Made by a program: the position numbers and the translations under genes | Notes under the pieces: model-generated | Told to the model about the DNA's origin: nothing | Databases searched by the model: none | Seen by the model: only the letters and a program-made list of their open reading frames with translations | NCBI GenBank assembly: GCA_045603305.1 | Contig: JAZULV010000131.1 | Span: forward strand, 1-11,386 | DNA length: 11,386 bases | Source: JAFRXK01 sp045603305 | Lineage (GTDB): Bacteria; Bacillota; Clostridia; Lachnospirales; Lachnospiraceae | Reading direction: 5' to 3' | Shown: piece after piece, positions 1 through 7,473 of the stretch | Layout of the letters: the number at the start of each line of letters is the position of its first letter | How positions within the stretch are numbered: position 1 is the stretch's first letter

Positions 1-1
1 C

Positions 2-2023
2 TGGGGAATCTTCAGTGAGTTTAAGGGTACAGAGGTACGCCTTACAGCAGGAACACATACATTCAAGGTATATGCAGACGGCGGAAGATACAACCTCAAC
101 TGGTATGAGCTTACTAATATTTCAGTAGAGGAAGCACCAACCGAGGCACCTACACAGGCACCAACTCAGGCACCAACTCAGGCACCTACAGAGGCACCTA
201 CACAGAAGCCAACCGAAGATACAGGAGACAAGGATAACTTCATAGACTTCGGAAAGGAAGAGACCGAGGCAGCCACACAGGCACCTTACGGGTATCCTGA
301 CCTTATCGTTACAGACATCAGCTGGACACCGGCTAACCCTGCGGCAGGTAGCCAGGTAGTATTCTCATGTACAGTAAAGAATGCGGGAACAGGCATTGCA
401 ACAGCAGGACTTGTAAACGGAGTACAGTTCCAGATAGACGGAGATACAGCAAGCATTACATGGTGTGACAGCAATTCAGATACAATTTACCCGGGTCAGT
501 CAGTAGTGCTTACAGCAAACGGCGGAACAAATAGTGCGAATTACTGGAGTGCGGTGGCAGGCAGCCACAGCGTAATGGCATGGGTGGATGACGTTAACAG
601 AATCACTGAGTCCAACGAAAACAACAACCAGTACACAGAGACAATAACAGTTTCACAGACATCAGTTCCATCAACCCAGGCACCTACACAGGCTCCGACA
701 GAGGCACCAACCCAGGGAACCACAAAGCCTTCAATTGACTTCGGCAACGATGACCAGACCTACTGCATCAAGGCGGTGGCTAACGGACTTCTTGCCTGTG
801 CGGAAAACTACGGAACAGAGGCAATCCGTGCAAGAACAGAAGGCGAAGCCCAGGAGTGGGAGTCATTCAAGATAGTATGGAACAATGACGGCACAGTGTC
901 CCTTATTTCAATGGCAAGCAACTTATATGTAAGTGAAACAGCTGACAAGACACTTATAGCCCAGAGCCCTGCAATAGGAAACACAGAGAAGTTCATAATC
1001 ACCTCACTGGGTGACTCAACATACTCAATCAAGTCAGTTTCAAGCGGAAAGTATGTAACCTGTGACCTTAACGACAATGCAACCTTTAAGGCAGACAGGG
1101 ATTCGGTAGGAGGTGCATGGGAGGCATTCTACATTGGACGCACAGGCACTCTTACGGGAGATGTGACAGTGACAGAGAAAACAACAAGAGTGGTTGGATA
1201 CCTTCCGAACTGGGCATACCAGGGATACGAGACAATGGACTACTCAGCCCTCACCCATTTGAACATTGCCTTCTGTAACCCTGATTCATCAGGAAACTTA
1301 CAGCACGGCTTCTGGAGTGACAGCGTACTGTACGCAATCGTTGAGAAGGCCCATGCAAATGATGTAAAGGTAATAGCATCTCTTGGTGGAGCAGGCGGTT
1401 CAGCATACTATGACACTCTTACATCAGCGGCAAACCGTTCAGCATTCTGTGACAAGATAATGGCATTCGTAAACAAGTTCAACCTTGACGGAATTGATGT
1501 TGACGTTGAAGGCGAGGCACCGTCAGGCTTCTGGAGCAACTATGAAGGCTGGGCAGTGGAGCTTGATGCAAGACTTGAGGCAGAGGGCAAGCTGTTTACA
1601 ACAGCGGTATCAACATGGTATTCAGACAAGATAAGCGACAGGACATTCCAGTGCTTCGATTTTGTAAACCTCATGGCATATGATGATACCCACAGCAACC
1701 ATTCATCATACAACCTTGCAGTAAACATGCTTAACCATTACCAGTATACAAGAGGCATTGCACCAGAGAAGCTTGTACTTGGTGTACCGTTCTACGGTTA
1801 CCAGGGCAATACATACATTGCATACAAGGATATCCTTGCAGCAAACCCGACAGCATGGAACACCGACTACATCAACGGAACCAGCTACAATGGCATCGCT
1901 ACAATAAAGAGCAAGTCAGAGCTTGCAAAGAGCTACGGCGGTATCATGATCTGGGAGTTAAGCCAGGATGTCAGCGGTCAGTACTCACTGTTACAGGCAA
2001 TCAAGGAAGTATTGTTTGGTTAG
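2..2023 (+). CDS. Secreted GH18 chitinase-like glycosidase, 5'-truncated by window edge
   Basis: The open frame enters from the left edge and ends at TAG 2021-2023, leaving 673 visible residues; the start and signal peptide lie outside. Visible order: the last ~43 residues of a CBM6/35-like beta-sandwich (ending RYNLNWYEL); a Pro-Thr linker (~45-71); a CARDB domain (~99-218, PDLIVTDISW through a conserved ESNENNN end); a second linker (~224-240); a fascin/beta-trefoil-like domain (~246-380); and a GH18 barrel (~396-673). The barrel has SLGG (460-463), the catalytic DGIDVDVE with acid/base Glu503, MAYDD (558-562) and the closing Trp651, so it should be active. I see no chitin-insertion subdomain. 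By family, GH18 enzymes cleave beta-1,4 GlcNAc links in chitin or related glycans; endo-beta-N-acetylglucosaminidase is the alternative. The enzyme probably acts outside the cell. Codons favour C-ending forms (AAC, TAC, TTC) more than the genes to its right, consistent with high expression. Confidence 0.9.
   Translation, partial: WGIFSEFKGTEVRLTAGTHTFKVYADGGRYNLNWYELTNISVEEAPTEAPTQAPTQAPTQAPTEAPTQKPTEDTGDKDNFIDFGKEETEAATQAPYGYPDLIVTDISWTPANPAAGSQVVFSCTVKNAGTGIATAGLVNGVQFQIDGDTASITWCDSNSDTIYPGQSVVLTANGGTNSANYWSAVAGSHSVMAWVDDVNRITESNENNNQYTETITVSQTSVPSTQAPTQAPTEAPTQGTTKPSIDFGNDDQTYCIKAVANGLLACAENYGTEAIRARTEGEAQEWESFKIVWNNDGTVSLISMASNLYVSETADKTLIAQSPAIGNTEKFIITSLGDSTYSIKSVSSGKYVTCDLNDNATFKADRDSVGGAWEAFYIGRTGTLTGDVTVTEKTTRVVGYLPNWAYQGYETMDYSALTHLNIAFCNPDSSGNLQHGFWSDSVLYAIVEKAHANDVKVIASLGGAGGSAYYDTLTSAANRSAFCDKIMAFVNKFNLDGIDVDVEGEAPSGFWSNYEGWAVELDARLEAEGKLFTTAVSTWYSDKISDRTFQCFDFVNLMAYDDTHSNHSSYNLAVNMLNHYQYTRGIAPEKLVLGVPFYGYQGNTYIAYKDILAANPTAWNTDYINGTSYNGIATIKSKSELAKSYGGIMIWELSQDVSGQYSLLQAIKEVLFG
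134..214 (+). repeat. Pro-Thr linker repeat between CBM and CARDB domains
   Basis: Tandem 12-base units encode APTQ or APTE (seven near-identical copies, the last changed to KPT). The units differ mainly at third positions, as in old linker repeats kept by protein-level selection. This is a flexible, possibly O-glycosylated spacer in the GH18 protein. A shorter copy of the same repeat recurs at about 673-717. Confidence 0.85.
673..717 (+). repeat. Second Pro-Thr linker repeat of the GH18 gene
   Basis: Four APTQ/APTE-type units separate the CARDB domain from the beta-trefoil-like domain. Each linker is followed by a similar short segment (NFIDFG after the first, SIDFG after the second), so linker plus tail look duplicated as a unit. 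Confidence 0.8.
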
Positions 2024-2105
2024 TATTCATAAAAGTATTACATAGATAGTTTTGCGATAAGAATATGTAGTTGATATGTTATTACATAAACAAAAAGCAG
2101 GTAAT

Positions 2106-2201
2106 ACATAAAAGACCGGAAATTTGAACCGATCCACCAATTGTTAGACTCAAAATCTAACGATTGGGAGGTCGGTTCAATGATTTTCCGGCCTTTTATG
2201 T
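2106..2201. repeat. Long imperfect hairpin, possible terminator or dispersed palindromic element
   Basis: Nested arms pair over 96 bases. The outer stem 2106-2122/2185-2201 has 16 of 17 pairs. The middle stem 2124-2132/2172-2180 has 9 perfect pairs (TTGAACCGA). The inner stem 2137-2148/2156-2167 has 12 pairs with one G-T and a 7-base loop, CTCAAAA. A CC/GG pair lies between the middle and inner stems. The right outer arm contains CCTTTTATGTT, so it could end transcription of the GH18 gene, but it is far longer than a normal terminator. The inner arm resembles a tRNA anticodon arm (5-bp TTAGA/TCTAA, loop with T33 and anticodon CAA). No complete tRNA folds around it: acceptor and T arms are absent. 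A mobile or REP-like element is the main alternative. Confidence 0.8.
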
Positions 2202-2230
2202 TAAAAATTACTTTTATTAGTGGATACAAG

Positions 2231-2259
2231 TTGAAAAAAATATAATTTTTAGGTATACT
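2231..2259 (+). promoter_or_regulatory. Sigma-A promoter of the MoxR-DUF58 operon
   Basis: TTGAAA at 2231-2236 and TATACT at 2254-2259 are separated by 17 bases. The MoxR start lies 37 bases beyond the -10 box, preceded by AGGGGAG at 2284-2290. Confidence 0.8.
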
Positions 2260-2296
2260 AGATTGAAATTAAATTTTAGTCAAAGGGGAGAGAAAT

Positions 2297-3250
2297 ATGG
2301 ATGAAAAAAGAATTCAGGAGATAGTTAAGAGAATTAAAGATAATGTAGGCAGTGTTATTGTAGGTAAGGAAAAGATTATAGATTATCTTATTACTTCACT
2401 TATTGCTAAAGGACATGTGTTGCTTGAAGACGTTCCGGGAACAGGTAAGACTATGTTGGCGAAGTCTTTGGCAAAGTCCTTGGGTATGAATTTCGGAAGA
2501 GTTCAGTTCACACCGGATTTGCTTCCGTCGGACGTCACCGGGCTCAATGTTTTTGACCAGAAGGCATCTGAATTTAAGTTCCATCCGGGCGCAGTATTCT
2601 GCAATATACTGCTTGCTGATGAGATTAACAGAGCGACACCGAGAACCCAGTCCAGTTTGCTTGAATGTATGGAAGAAAAGCAGGTAACTGTTGATGGTGT
2701 GACAAGAGAACTTGAGTTACCTTTCTTTGTAATAGCAACTCAGAATCCTATTGAGACAGCAGGTACATTTCCTCTTCCGGAGGCTCAGATGGACAGATTC
2801 TTAATGCAGCTTTCCATGGGTATGCCGACACCGGAGGAAGAAAAGCAGATTATGAAGAGGTTTATTGATAAAAACCCTTATGAAGAATTATCAGTTGTGG
2901 CTTCCAGGGAGGACATAATTTATTTACAGGAGATATATACAAAAGTATATGTACATGAGGTGTTGCTTGATTATATTCAGAGAATTGTGGAGGCGACAAG
3001 ACATCAGAGTACGGTCGCAAATGGTGTCAGTCCACGAGGTACTCTTGCACTTCTTCGTGCATCCCAGGCTTACGCAATGATTAACGGCAGGGGGTTTGTA
3101 ATTCCGGAGGATATTAAGGAGTTAGCGATACCGGTACTTGCCCACAGGCTTGTGCTTCAGGGAGGACACGGACTTAGCGGCGAAACTGCAAAGATTATTA
3201 AGAAAATAATTGAGAGTGTTGCAGTGCCTACAGAGCAGTGGGAGAGATAG
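2297..3250 (+). CDS. MoxR-family AAA+ ATPase
   Basis: The protein has 317 residues, normal for the family. Walker A is VPGTGKT (46-52), Walker B ILLADE (104-109), sensor 1 ATQN (147-150), a probable arginine finger is in MDRF (Arg167), and sensor 2 is GVSPRG (242-247). The helical lid fills the C-terminal part. MoxR ATPases are cytosolic chaperone-like machines; they typically act with a DUF58/vWA-type partner, and that gene follows here after one base. ATG 2297 is chosen because AGGGGAG sits 6 bases upstream. It is the first gene of a three-gene operon with its own promoter at 2231-2259. The client is not known; a role in assembling an envelope complex is inferred from the membrane-anchored neighbours. 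Confidence 0.93.
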   Translation: MDEKRIQEIVKRIKDNVGSVIVGKEKIIDYLITSLIAKGHVLLEDVPGTGKTMLAKSLAKSLGMNFGRVQFTPDLLPSDVTGLNVFDQKASEFKFHPGAVFCNILLADEINRATPRTQSSLLECMEEKQVTVDGVTRELELPFFVIATQNPIETAGTFPLPEAQMDRFLMQLSMGMPTPEEEKQIMKRFIDKNPYEELSVVASREDIIYLQEIYTKVYVHEVLLDYIQRIVEATRHQSTVANGVSPRGTLALLRASQAYAMINGRGFVIPEDIKELAIPVLAHRLVLQGGHGLSGETAKIIKKIIESVAVPTEQWER

Positions 3251-3251
3251 T

Positions 3252-4379
3252 ATGGTAATAATTGCAGCACTTATCGGTCTCATGCTTGTGGTTATTGGAC
3301 AGAGGTATTATGTAAAATACAATTTCAGCAAAAACAGGTGGAGTGAAAATCTTGAGGTCAGCATGAGGTTTGACGACCAGGAGATTATTGAAGGTGAAGA
3401 CAGCAGCATGACGTTGCAGATAACCAACAAAAAGAGTATGCCCCTTCCTGCTGTTTTATTCAAGTTTCAGACTCAAAAGGGCTTAACCCTTATTGATAAT
3501 GAGAATTCTGCAGTAACTGATAATGTATATGTAAGACATGTATTTACCTTAATGTCCTATCAGAGAATAACCAGAAAGACGAGGCTTAAGGGAAGTAAAA
3601 GAGGATATTACAATGTTTCGAGCATTGACCTTATAGCCAATGATTTGATGTATACCGATGTTGAGATAGTAACGATTCCTTATGATATATCTCTTTATGT
3701 GCTTCCGGCACGTTCGGGATATGCATCACAGCTTGTGACACCATTTAGGGAGATAAGCGGTCAGACTCTTATGAACAGTATGATATTTGAGGATCCCTTC
3801 GAATTCCGTGGTATAAGACCTTATCAGACTTATGATACCATGAAGAAAATCAACTGGAATGCTTCGGCGAAAACCGGAGAACTAAAAGTAAATCAGTTTT
3901 TTGATACTACAAAGCAGACAGTGGTTATACTTCTTAATTTAGAGAGGGCAAGATGCTCCGGAGAAGAGATACTTCAGGAAGAAAGTATCCGAATAGTAAG
4001 AACATTTTTTGAATGGCTTTCAGCCAAGGGAATATCGGTCTGCTTTTACACAAATGGCAGAGATGTATTGACCGGTGAGGAAGTAAGTATTGAAAAGGGT
4101 GCGGGTAGTGCTCATGTTGCCAAGGCATTAAGATACTTAGCGAGAATTGATACCGGCAAAGAGCTGAGAGATTTCAGAAAAATTCTTAAAAAGCATAACA
4201 CTGACAAAAACACAGTACATTTGATTATTTCGGCACAGATGCTTGAAAGCATGAGGGAAGCTTATACAGAATTTGCCCAAGAGCATCCTTATACCAAATG
4301 GATTATTCCATGTACCAGATTTTCAGAGAGATTTGAAACCAATGGAAATATTAGTTTTGTGGAGGTGGAGAATCGATGA
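3252..4379 (+). CDS. DUF58 domain protein, MoxR partner
   Basis: The start ATG 3252 is preferred over an in-frame ATG at 3210: GGAGAG lies just before it, the gap from moxR is one base, and the protein then begins directly with a membrane helix (about residues 2-20). That gives 375 residues. The DUF58 signature starts at residue 185 (FRGIRPYQTYDTMKKINW, then the SAKTGEL..NQF part). The following vWA-like segment begins VVILLNLE (about 223-231), where many family members have a metal-binding DxSxS site; no DxSxS is seen here. The N-terminal ~150 residues are beta-rich and probably external. The stop overlaps the next start in ATGA, indicating translational coupling. A partnership with the upstream ATPase is inferred from family knowledge and context. 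Confidence 0.88.
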   Translation: MVIIAALIGLMLVVIGQRYYVKYNFSKNRWSENLEVSMRFDDQEIIEGEDSSMTLQITNKKSMPLPAVLFKFQTQKGLTLIDNENSAVTDNVYVRHVFTLMSYQRITRKTRLKGSKRGYYNVSSIDLIANDLMYTDVEIVTIPYDISLYVLPARSGYASQLVTPFREISGQTLMNSMIFEDPFEFRGIRPYQTYDTMKKINWNASAKTGELKVNQFFDTTKQTVVILLNLERARCSGEEILQEESIRIVRTFFEWLSAKGISVCFYTNGRDVLTGEEVSIEKGAGSAHVAKALRYLARIDTGKELRDFRKILKKHNTDKNTVHLIISAQMLESMREAYTEFAQEHPYTKWIIPCTRFSERFETNGNISFVEVENR

Positions 4380-5563
4380 AGATAAAAGAAAAAAGCAATG
4401 CACTATGCGTATTAGAATGTATTTGTCATATAGCCTTTTCATATCCGGTTATTGCACTTATATGGTATATGTTTGCCAATGGTGATGGTTTAAAAATTAC
4501 AGTTTTTTTATTTGCCGCTTTCTCTGAAGTGATGATGTATATGTTCAGAAGGCACTTTCATAAAAGATGGGAGTTTTATGTCGCCATAGCGGTATATATA
4601 ATTGTGCTGGTTATGCTGCTTGAATATATAGGTGGTATATATTTATTTGCCGGAGCAGTAATAACAGTCCTCTGCATTATTATAGTTTTATTTAGTTCAG
4701 TTGCTGATTTTGAAGTGCCTTCCACCGGTATCGCCACATTGTTGATTATTATCGGAATAGGTGTATGGCTTGCAGCCACAGGAAAACTATTGGTTGTAGT
4801 ATACATATTTGAGGCAGTATATATTCTGGCACTTATTATATATAAGAACCTGAAAAATGCTGATGATTTTATCTGGGAAAACAGAAGAACTGCATTTTTA
4901 TCGGTAGGTCAGATTAAGGATGCAAATTATCTGATTACATTTATTCTGGGAATAATAATATTAGTGGTTTCCGGAGTCTGGGCTTTATTATTCTCTCCGA
5001 TACTTAATTTATTGAGACAGCCGATATTACAAATGCTCAGTCGCTTGTTTGGGACAGATATCGTTCTTCCTGAGATGGAACAGGAACAGGAAATGCCGAA
5101 GCTGGAGGAGCCTGTTATTGGAGAACTTGTCAAGGATAAATCATCAGGTTCAATAGTAGCTGTTATATTTGTAACAATACTTGGCATAGCTTCACTTATT
5201 ATGCTCATAGCTTTTATCGTGCATATAGTACGCCAGTTGAGCCTTGGAACAATGGATGGAGATATCAGGGAATATATAATTCCTTTCCGTAAAGAAGAAG
5301 TTTCTTCCGTTGAACAGGAAGTCGAAGAAATAGTTGATGACAGACCGGCTAAAAAGATAAGAAAGATTTATAAGAAAAAGATAAAATCAAGTTTAAAAAA
5401 GAATAGTTCAATTCTTAAGGCATCTACTCCAAATGAACAAAAAAAGCTTGCCGGACTGAGCGGCGAAGGTACAGAGGAGTTCGTGGAATTGTATCATAAG
5501 GCAAGATACTCTAATGAAGAGTGTACGGAAGATGATGTGGAGAAGATGAGGAGTTATAAGTAA
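4376..5563 (+). CDS. Multi-pass membrane protein with DUF4129-like C-terminus
   Basis: The 395-residue protein starts at ATG 4376, overlapping the DUF58 stop by four bases, with GGAGGTGGAG at 4361-4370. Hydrophobic segments lie at about 15-33, 41-57, 67-83, 88-107, 119-134, 138-155, 186-207 and 259-285. An acidic loop (232-250) and a basic tail (325-342) flank the last one. The end, ELYHKARYSNEECTEDDV (371-388), resembles the DUF4129 motif found at the C-terminus of TgpA-like transglutaminase-type membrane proteins, which often occupy this third place after moxR and DUF58. The transglutaminase core and its Cys-His-Asp triad are not present; residues 208-258 are too short to hold it. The membrane call is firm. 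The DUF4129 relation is moderate, resting on the motif and gene order. Function unknown. Confidence 0.85.
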   Translation: MKIKEKSNALCVLECICHIAFSYPVIALIWYMFANGDGLKITVFLFAAFSEVMMYMFRRHFHKRWEFYVAIAVYIIVLVMLLEYIGGIYLFAGAVITVLCIIIVLFSSVADFEVPSTGIATLLIIIGIGVWLAATGKLLVVVYIFEAVYILALIIYKNLKNADDFIWENRRTAFLSVGQIKDANYLITFILGIIILVVSGVWALLFSPILNLLRQPILQMLSRLFGTDIVLPEMEQEQEMPKLEEPVIGELVKDKSSGSIVAVIFVTILGIASLIMLIAFIVHIVRQLSLGTMDGDIREYIIPFRKEEVSSVEQEVEEIVDDRPAKKIRKIYKKKIKSSLKKNSSILKASTPNEQKKLAGLSGEGTEEFVELYHKARYSNEECTEDDVEKMRSYK

Positions 5564-5604
5564 AAAGCTTGTCGTGTAAATTGACACTAAAAAACGATAT
5601 AAAT

Positions 5605-5650
5605 AGACTGTGGTATATTAATATTTCATCTAATATGCCATAGTCTTTTT
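5605..5650 (+). terminator. Rho-independent terminator of the MoxR operon
   Basis: Arms 5605-5620 and 5631-5646 pair over 16 positions with two G-T pairs around a 10-base loop, followed by TTTTT (5646-5650). It lies 41 bases after the stop of the membrane protein gene. Confidence 0.85.
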
Positions 5651-5664
5651 GCGTACATGCATAC

Positions 5665-5691
5665 AAAGAAGCTGCCACCGGCAGCTTCTTT
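5665..5691. terminator. Perfect 12-bp hairpin between converging operons
   Basis: AAAGAAGCTGCC (5665-5676) and GGCAGCTTCTTT (5680-5691) pair perfectly around a 3-base loop. The A-rich and T-rich arm ends give a short T tract on either strand, so it can end the minus-strand pyr transcript and back up the plus-strand terminator just before it. Confidence 0.8.
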
Positions 5692-5729
5692 GAGTACAAA
5701 ATATATCATAATTGTTTTATAACGGTTGT

Positions 5730-5963
5730 TTATTTTTTTAATTCGCTTTTTAGCAAATACATGATTATATCTTCAGGATCAAGCTTTGATATAAGAGTAC
5801 GGGCATTATTATAGGTGGTAATGTAAGTATTGTCCTGTGACTGAATATATCCGGTTAGCTGAGCATATGGATCGTAGCCCTTATACTTTAATGCGTCGTA
5901 TACGAGTTCAAGTGTGTCATGAATTTGCTTGTCGTTAGAGTTATCAAATATTCTGTCTGCCAT
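5730..5963 (-). CDS. IreB-like (UPF0297) small protein
   Basis: The 77-residue protein carries the family core: TLELVYDALKYKGYDP, a GYIQSQDNTYIT segment, YNNAR (51-55) and a hydrophobic end IIMYLLKSEL. From memory, this matches enterococcal IreB and Bacillus YrzL along most of its length (VYxxLxxKGYxP, GYxxSxDxxY, NNAR). IreB is a cytosolic substrate of a PASTA Ser/Thr kinase and affects cephalosporin resistance in enterococci. Here the N-terminus (MADRIFDNSNDKQ) has no threonine before residue 17, so the usual phosphorylated threonines appear to be missing. The start is supported by AAGGAG (CTCCTT on the plus strand, 5972-5977). It lies 33 bases after pyrI on the same strand, probably in the same transcript. 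The usual family neighbours alaS and ruvX are not here, so it may be a second paralogue. Confidence 0.82.
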   Translation of the reverse strand: MADRIFDNSNDKQIHDTLELVYDALKYKGYDPYAQLTGYIQSQDNTYITTYNNARTLISKLDPEDIIMYLLKSELKK

Positions 5964-5996
5964 GGTAAAGACTCCTTTGGTAGTTAAATACGTTGT

Positions 5997-6419
5997 TTAT
6001 CCATTAGTCTCTTCGCAGTAAGCACAACGATAAGTTGCATTCTCCTCGTCGGCAAGATGGAAGATGTGTGGAAGCTCCTGCTCAATAGAAGTGATACATC
6101 TTGGGTTCTTGCACTTGATTACATTTGTAATTGTGCGAGGTCTGCTGACCTTACGCTTTTCTACGATCTCATTGTTCTTTATGATGTTGACAGTGATGTT
6201 ACGGTCAACATATCCTAAAATATCAAGGTCGAGCTGCTCGATGCTGCCGTCAATCTTGATGATGTCCTTCTTGCCCATCTTACTGCTCTTGGCATTCTTA
6301 ATAATAGCAACTTCGCAGTCTAACTTGTCTAAATTCAAATACTTGTAGATATCCATGCTCTTGCCTGCCTGGATATGGTCTAAAACAACGCCTTCATTAA
6401 GTCCGCTGATATTTAACAT
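5997..6419 (-). CDS. pyrI: Aspartate carbamoyltransferase regulatory subunit
   Basis: The 140-residue protein has the nucleotide-binding N-terminal domain (GVVLDHIQAGKSMDIYKYL at the start) and a C-terminal zinc domain with Cys103, Cys108, Cys132 and Cys135 (C-x4-C and C-x2-C). All four ligands are present. By family knowledge, PyrI joins catalytic trimers of PyrB into a holoenzyme and transmits CTP inhibition and ATP activation. The length is slightly below the enteric protein (~153), mainly from a shorter N-terminus. The start ATG (6417-6419) has GGAGG (plus-strand 6425-6429) five bases upstream. It follows pyrB after 47 bases, the normal pyrBI order. Confidence 0.96.
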   Translation of the reverse strand: MLNISGLNEGVVLDHIQAGKSMDIYKYLNLDKLDCEVAIIKNAKSSKMGKKDIIKIDGSIEQLDLDILGYVDRNITVNIIKNNEIVEKRKVSRPRTITNVIKCKNPRCITSIEQELPHIFHLADEENATYRCAYCEETNG

Positions 6420-6466
6420 AATGTCCTCCAGTCTGCCCTAAGGGCTAAATTATATTATGCTGAAAG

Positions 6467-7381
6467 TTATACAAGCTCAAGCAGGATTAATATAAGTGCC
6501 ATTCGGGCATATACTCCGTACTGAACCTGCTTAAAGTAACCTGCTCTAGGGTCATCATCTACTTCAACGGAGATTTCATTAACACGAGGAAGCGGATGAA
6601 GAACTAACATATCATCTTTTGCCTTAGCCATCTTGTCCATATTTAATATATAGCAATCCTTCATACGGATGTATTCTTCTTCGTTGAAGAAACGCTCTCT
6701 CTGAACTCTTGTCATGTAGAGAATGTCTAACTGAGGCATCGCATCATCTAAATCGGTTACTTCTGTAAACGGAATGTTGTTCTTGATAAGTACATCATTT
6801 CTTATATAATCCGGCACACGAAGCTCAGGAGGAGAGATAAGTACAAAGCTTACGCCCTCGTATCTTACCAATGCACTGATAAGAGAGTGAACGGTACGTC
6901 CAAACTTCAAATCGCCGCAAAGACCAATAGTTAAATTGTCAAGTCTGCCTTTGATGGAGCGGATTGAGAGTAAATCGGTAAGAGTCTGTGTCGGATGCTG
7001 GTGGCCGCCGTCACCGGCATTGATAACAGGAATAGAAGATTTGGTTGACGCAACATATGGTGCGCCTTCCTTTGGATGTCTCATGGCACATATATCTGCA
7101 AAGCATGAGATAACACGAATTGTATCAGAAACACTTTCGCCCTTGGAGGCTGAACTGCTGTCGGCTGAAGCAAAACCAATAACGCTTCCACCGAGATTAA
7201 TCATAGCTGATTCAAAACTAAGTCTTGTACGTGTACTTGCTTCGTAAAATAAAGTTGCGAGCTTTTTGCCCTTACACTTTTCAGAATACTTTTCAGGATT
7301 CTTCTCGATATCATTGGCAATATCCATAAGCTTGTCCAATTCTTCAACAGAAAAATCCAGAGGGTTCATTAAATGCCTCAT
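6467..7381 (-). CDS. pyrB: Aspartate carbamoyltransferase catalytic subunit
   Basis: PyrB condenses carbamoyl phosphate and aspartate to N-carbamoyl-aspartate, the first committed step of pyrimidine synthesis, in the cytosol. Landmarks in the 304-residue protein: the carbamoyl-phosphate loop STRTR (49-53), SASKGES (77-83) with the lysine that reaches the neighbouring subunit's site, HQHPTQTLTD (127-136) and HPLPR (262-266). The reading frame is open for 35 more codons upstream, but ATG 7379-7381 is chosen because AAAGGAG (plus-strand 7390-7396) sits 8 bases ahead, the promoter overlaps the longer version, and the length then fits the family. It is the first gene of pyrB-pyrI-ireB-like and is divergent from the BlaI-type gene. 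Confidence 0.97.
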   Translation of the reverse strand: MRHLMNPLDFSVEELDKLMDIANDIEKNPEKYSEKCKGKKLATLFYEASTRTRLSFESAMINLGGSVIGFASADSSSASKGESVSDTIRVISCFADICAMRHPKEGAPYVASTKSSIPVINAGDGGHQHPTQTLTDLLSIRSIKGRLDNLTIGLCGDLKFGRTVHSLISALVRYEGVSFVLISPPELRVPDYIRNDVLIKNNIPFTEVTDLDDAMPQLDILYMTRVQRERFFNEEEYIRMKDCYILNMDKMAKAKDDMLVLHPLPRVNEISVEVDDDPRAGYFKQVQYGVYARMALILILLELV

Positions 7382-7412
7382 GTCATATTCTCCTTTCGAA
7401 ATTGCTATGAAC

Positions 7413-7441
7413 AGTATAAATGTATTTTGGGAAGAATACAA
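7413..7441 (-). promoter_or_regulatory. Promoter of the pyrB operon
   Basis: Read on the minus strand, TTGTAT (7441-7436) and TATACT (7418-7413) are spaced by 17 bases. The predicted leader before the pyrB start is only about 25 bases, so there is no room for a PyrR-type attenuator. Confidence 0.75.
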
Positions 7442-7473
7442 CCATAAATTCTTGTTAATATTAATGTTTTGTC

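Noticed and set aside
134..214. CRISPR-like short repeats
   Set aside because: The units are 12 bases, contiguous, in frame and encode a Pro-Thr linker; there are no spacers.
2124..2180. Leucine tRNA gene
   Set aside because: Only an anticodon-arm-like tip is present. There is no 7-bp acceptor stem, no D-loop GG, and the GGTTCAA stretch pairs with the left arm instead of forming a T-arm.
2106..2201. Integron attC site, because GTTAGAC and ATCTAAC match the core-site patterns GTTRRRY and RYYYAAC
   Set aside because: The order is reversed (GTT first, AAC second, flanking a 7-base loop). In attC the RYYYAAC box opens and GTTRRRY closes the site. No integrase or cassette array is visible.
3210..3251. 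Earlier start for the DUF58 protein
   Set aside because: It would overlap moxR by 41 bases and add 14 residues ahead of a membrane helix; ATG 3252 has a ribosome site and fits tight operon spacing.
6064..6348. Plus-strand open frame of 94 codons
   Set aside because: It is antisense to pyrI, with composition explained by the real gene and no convincing ribosome site.
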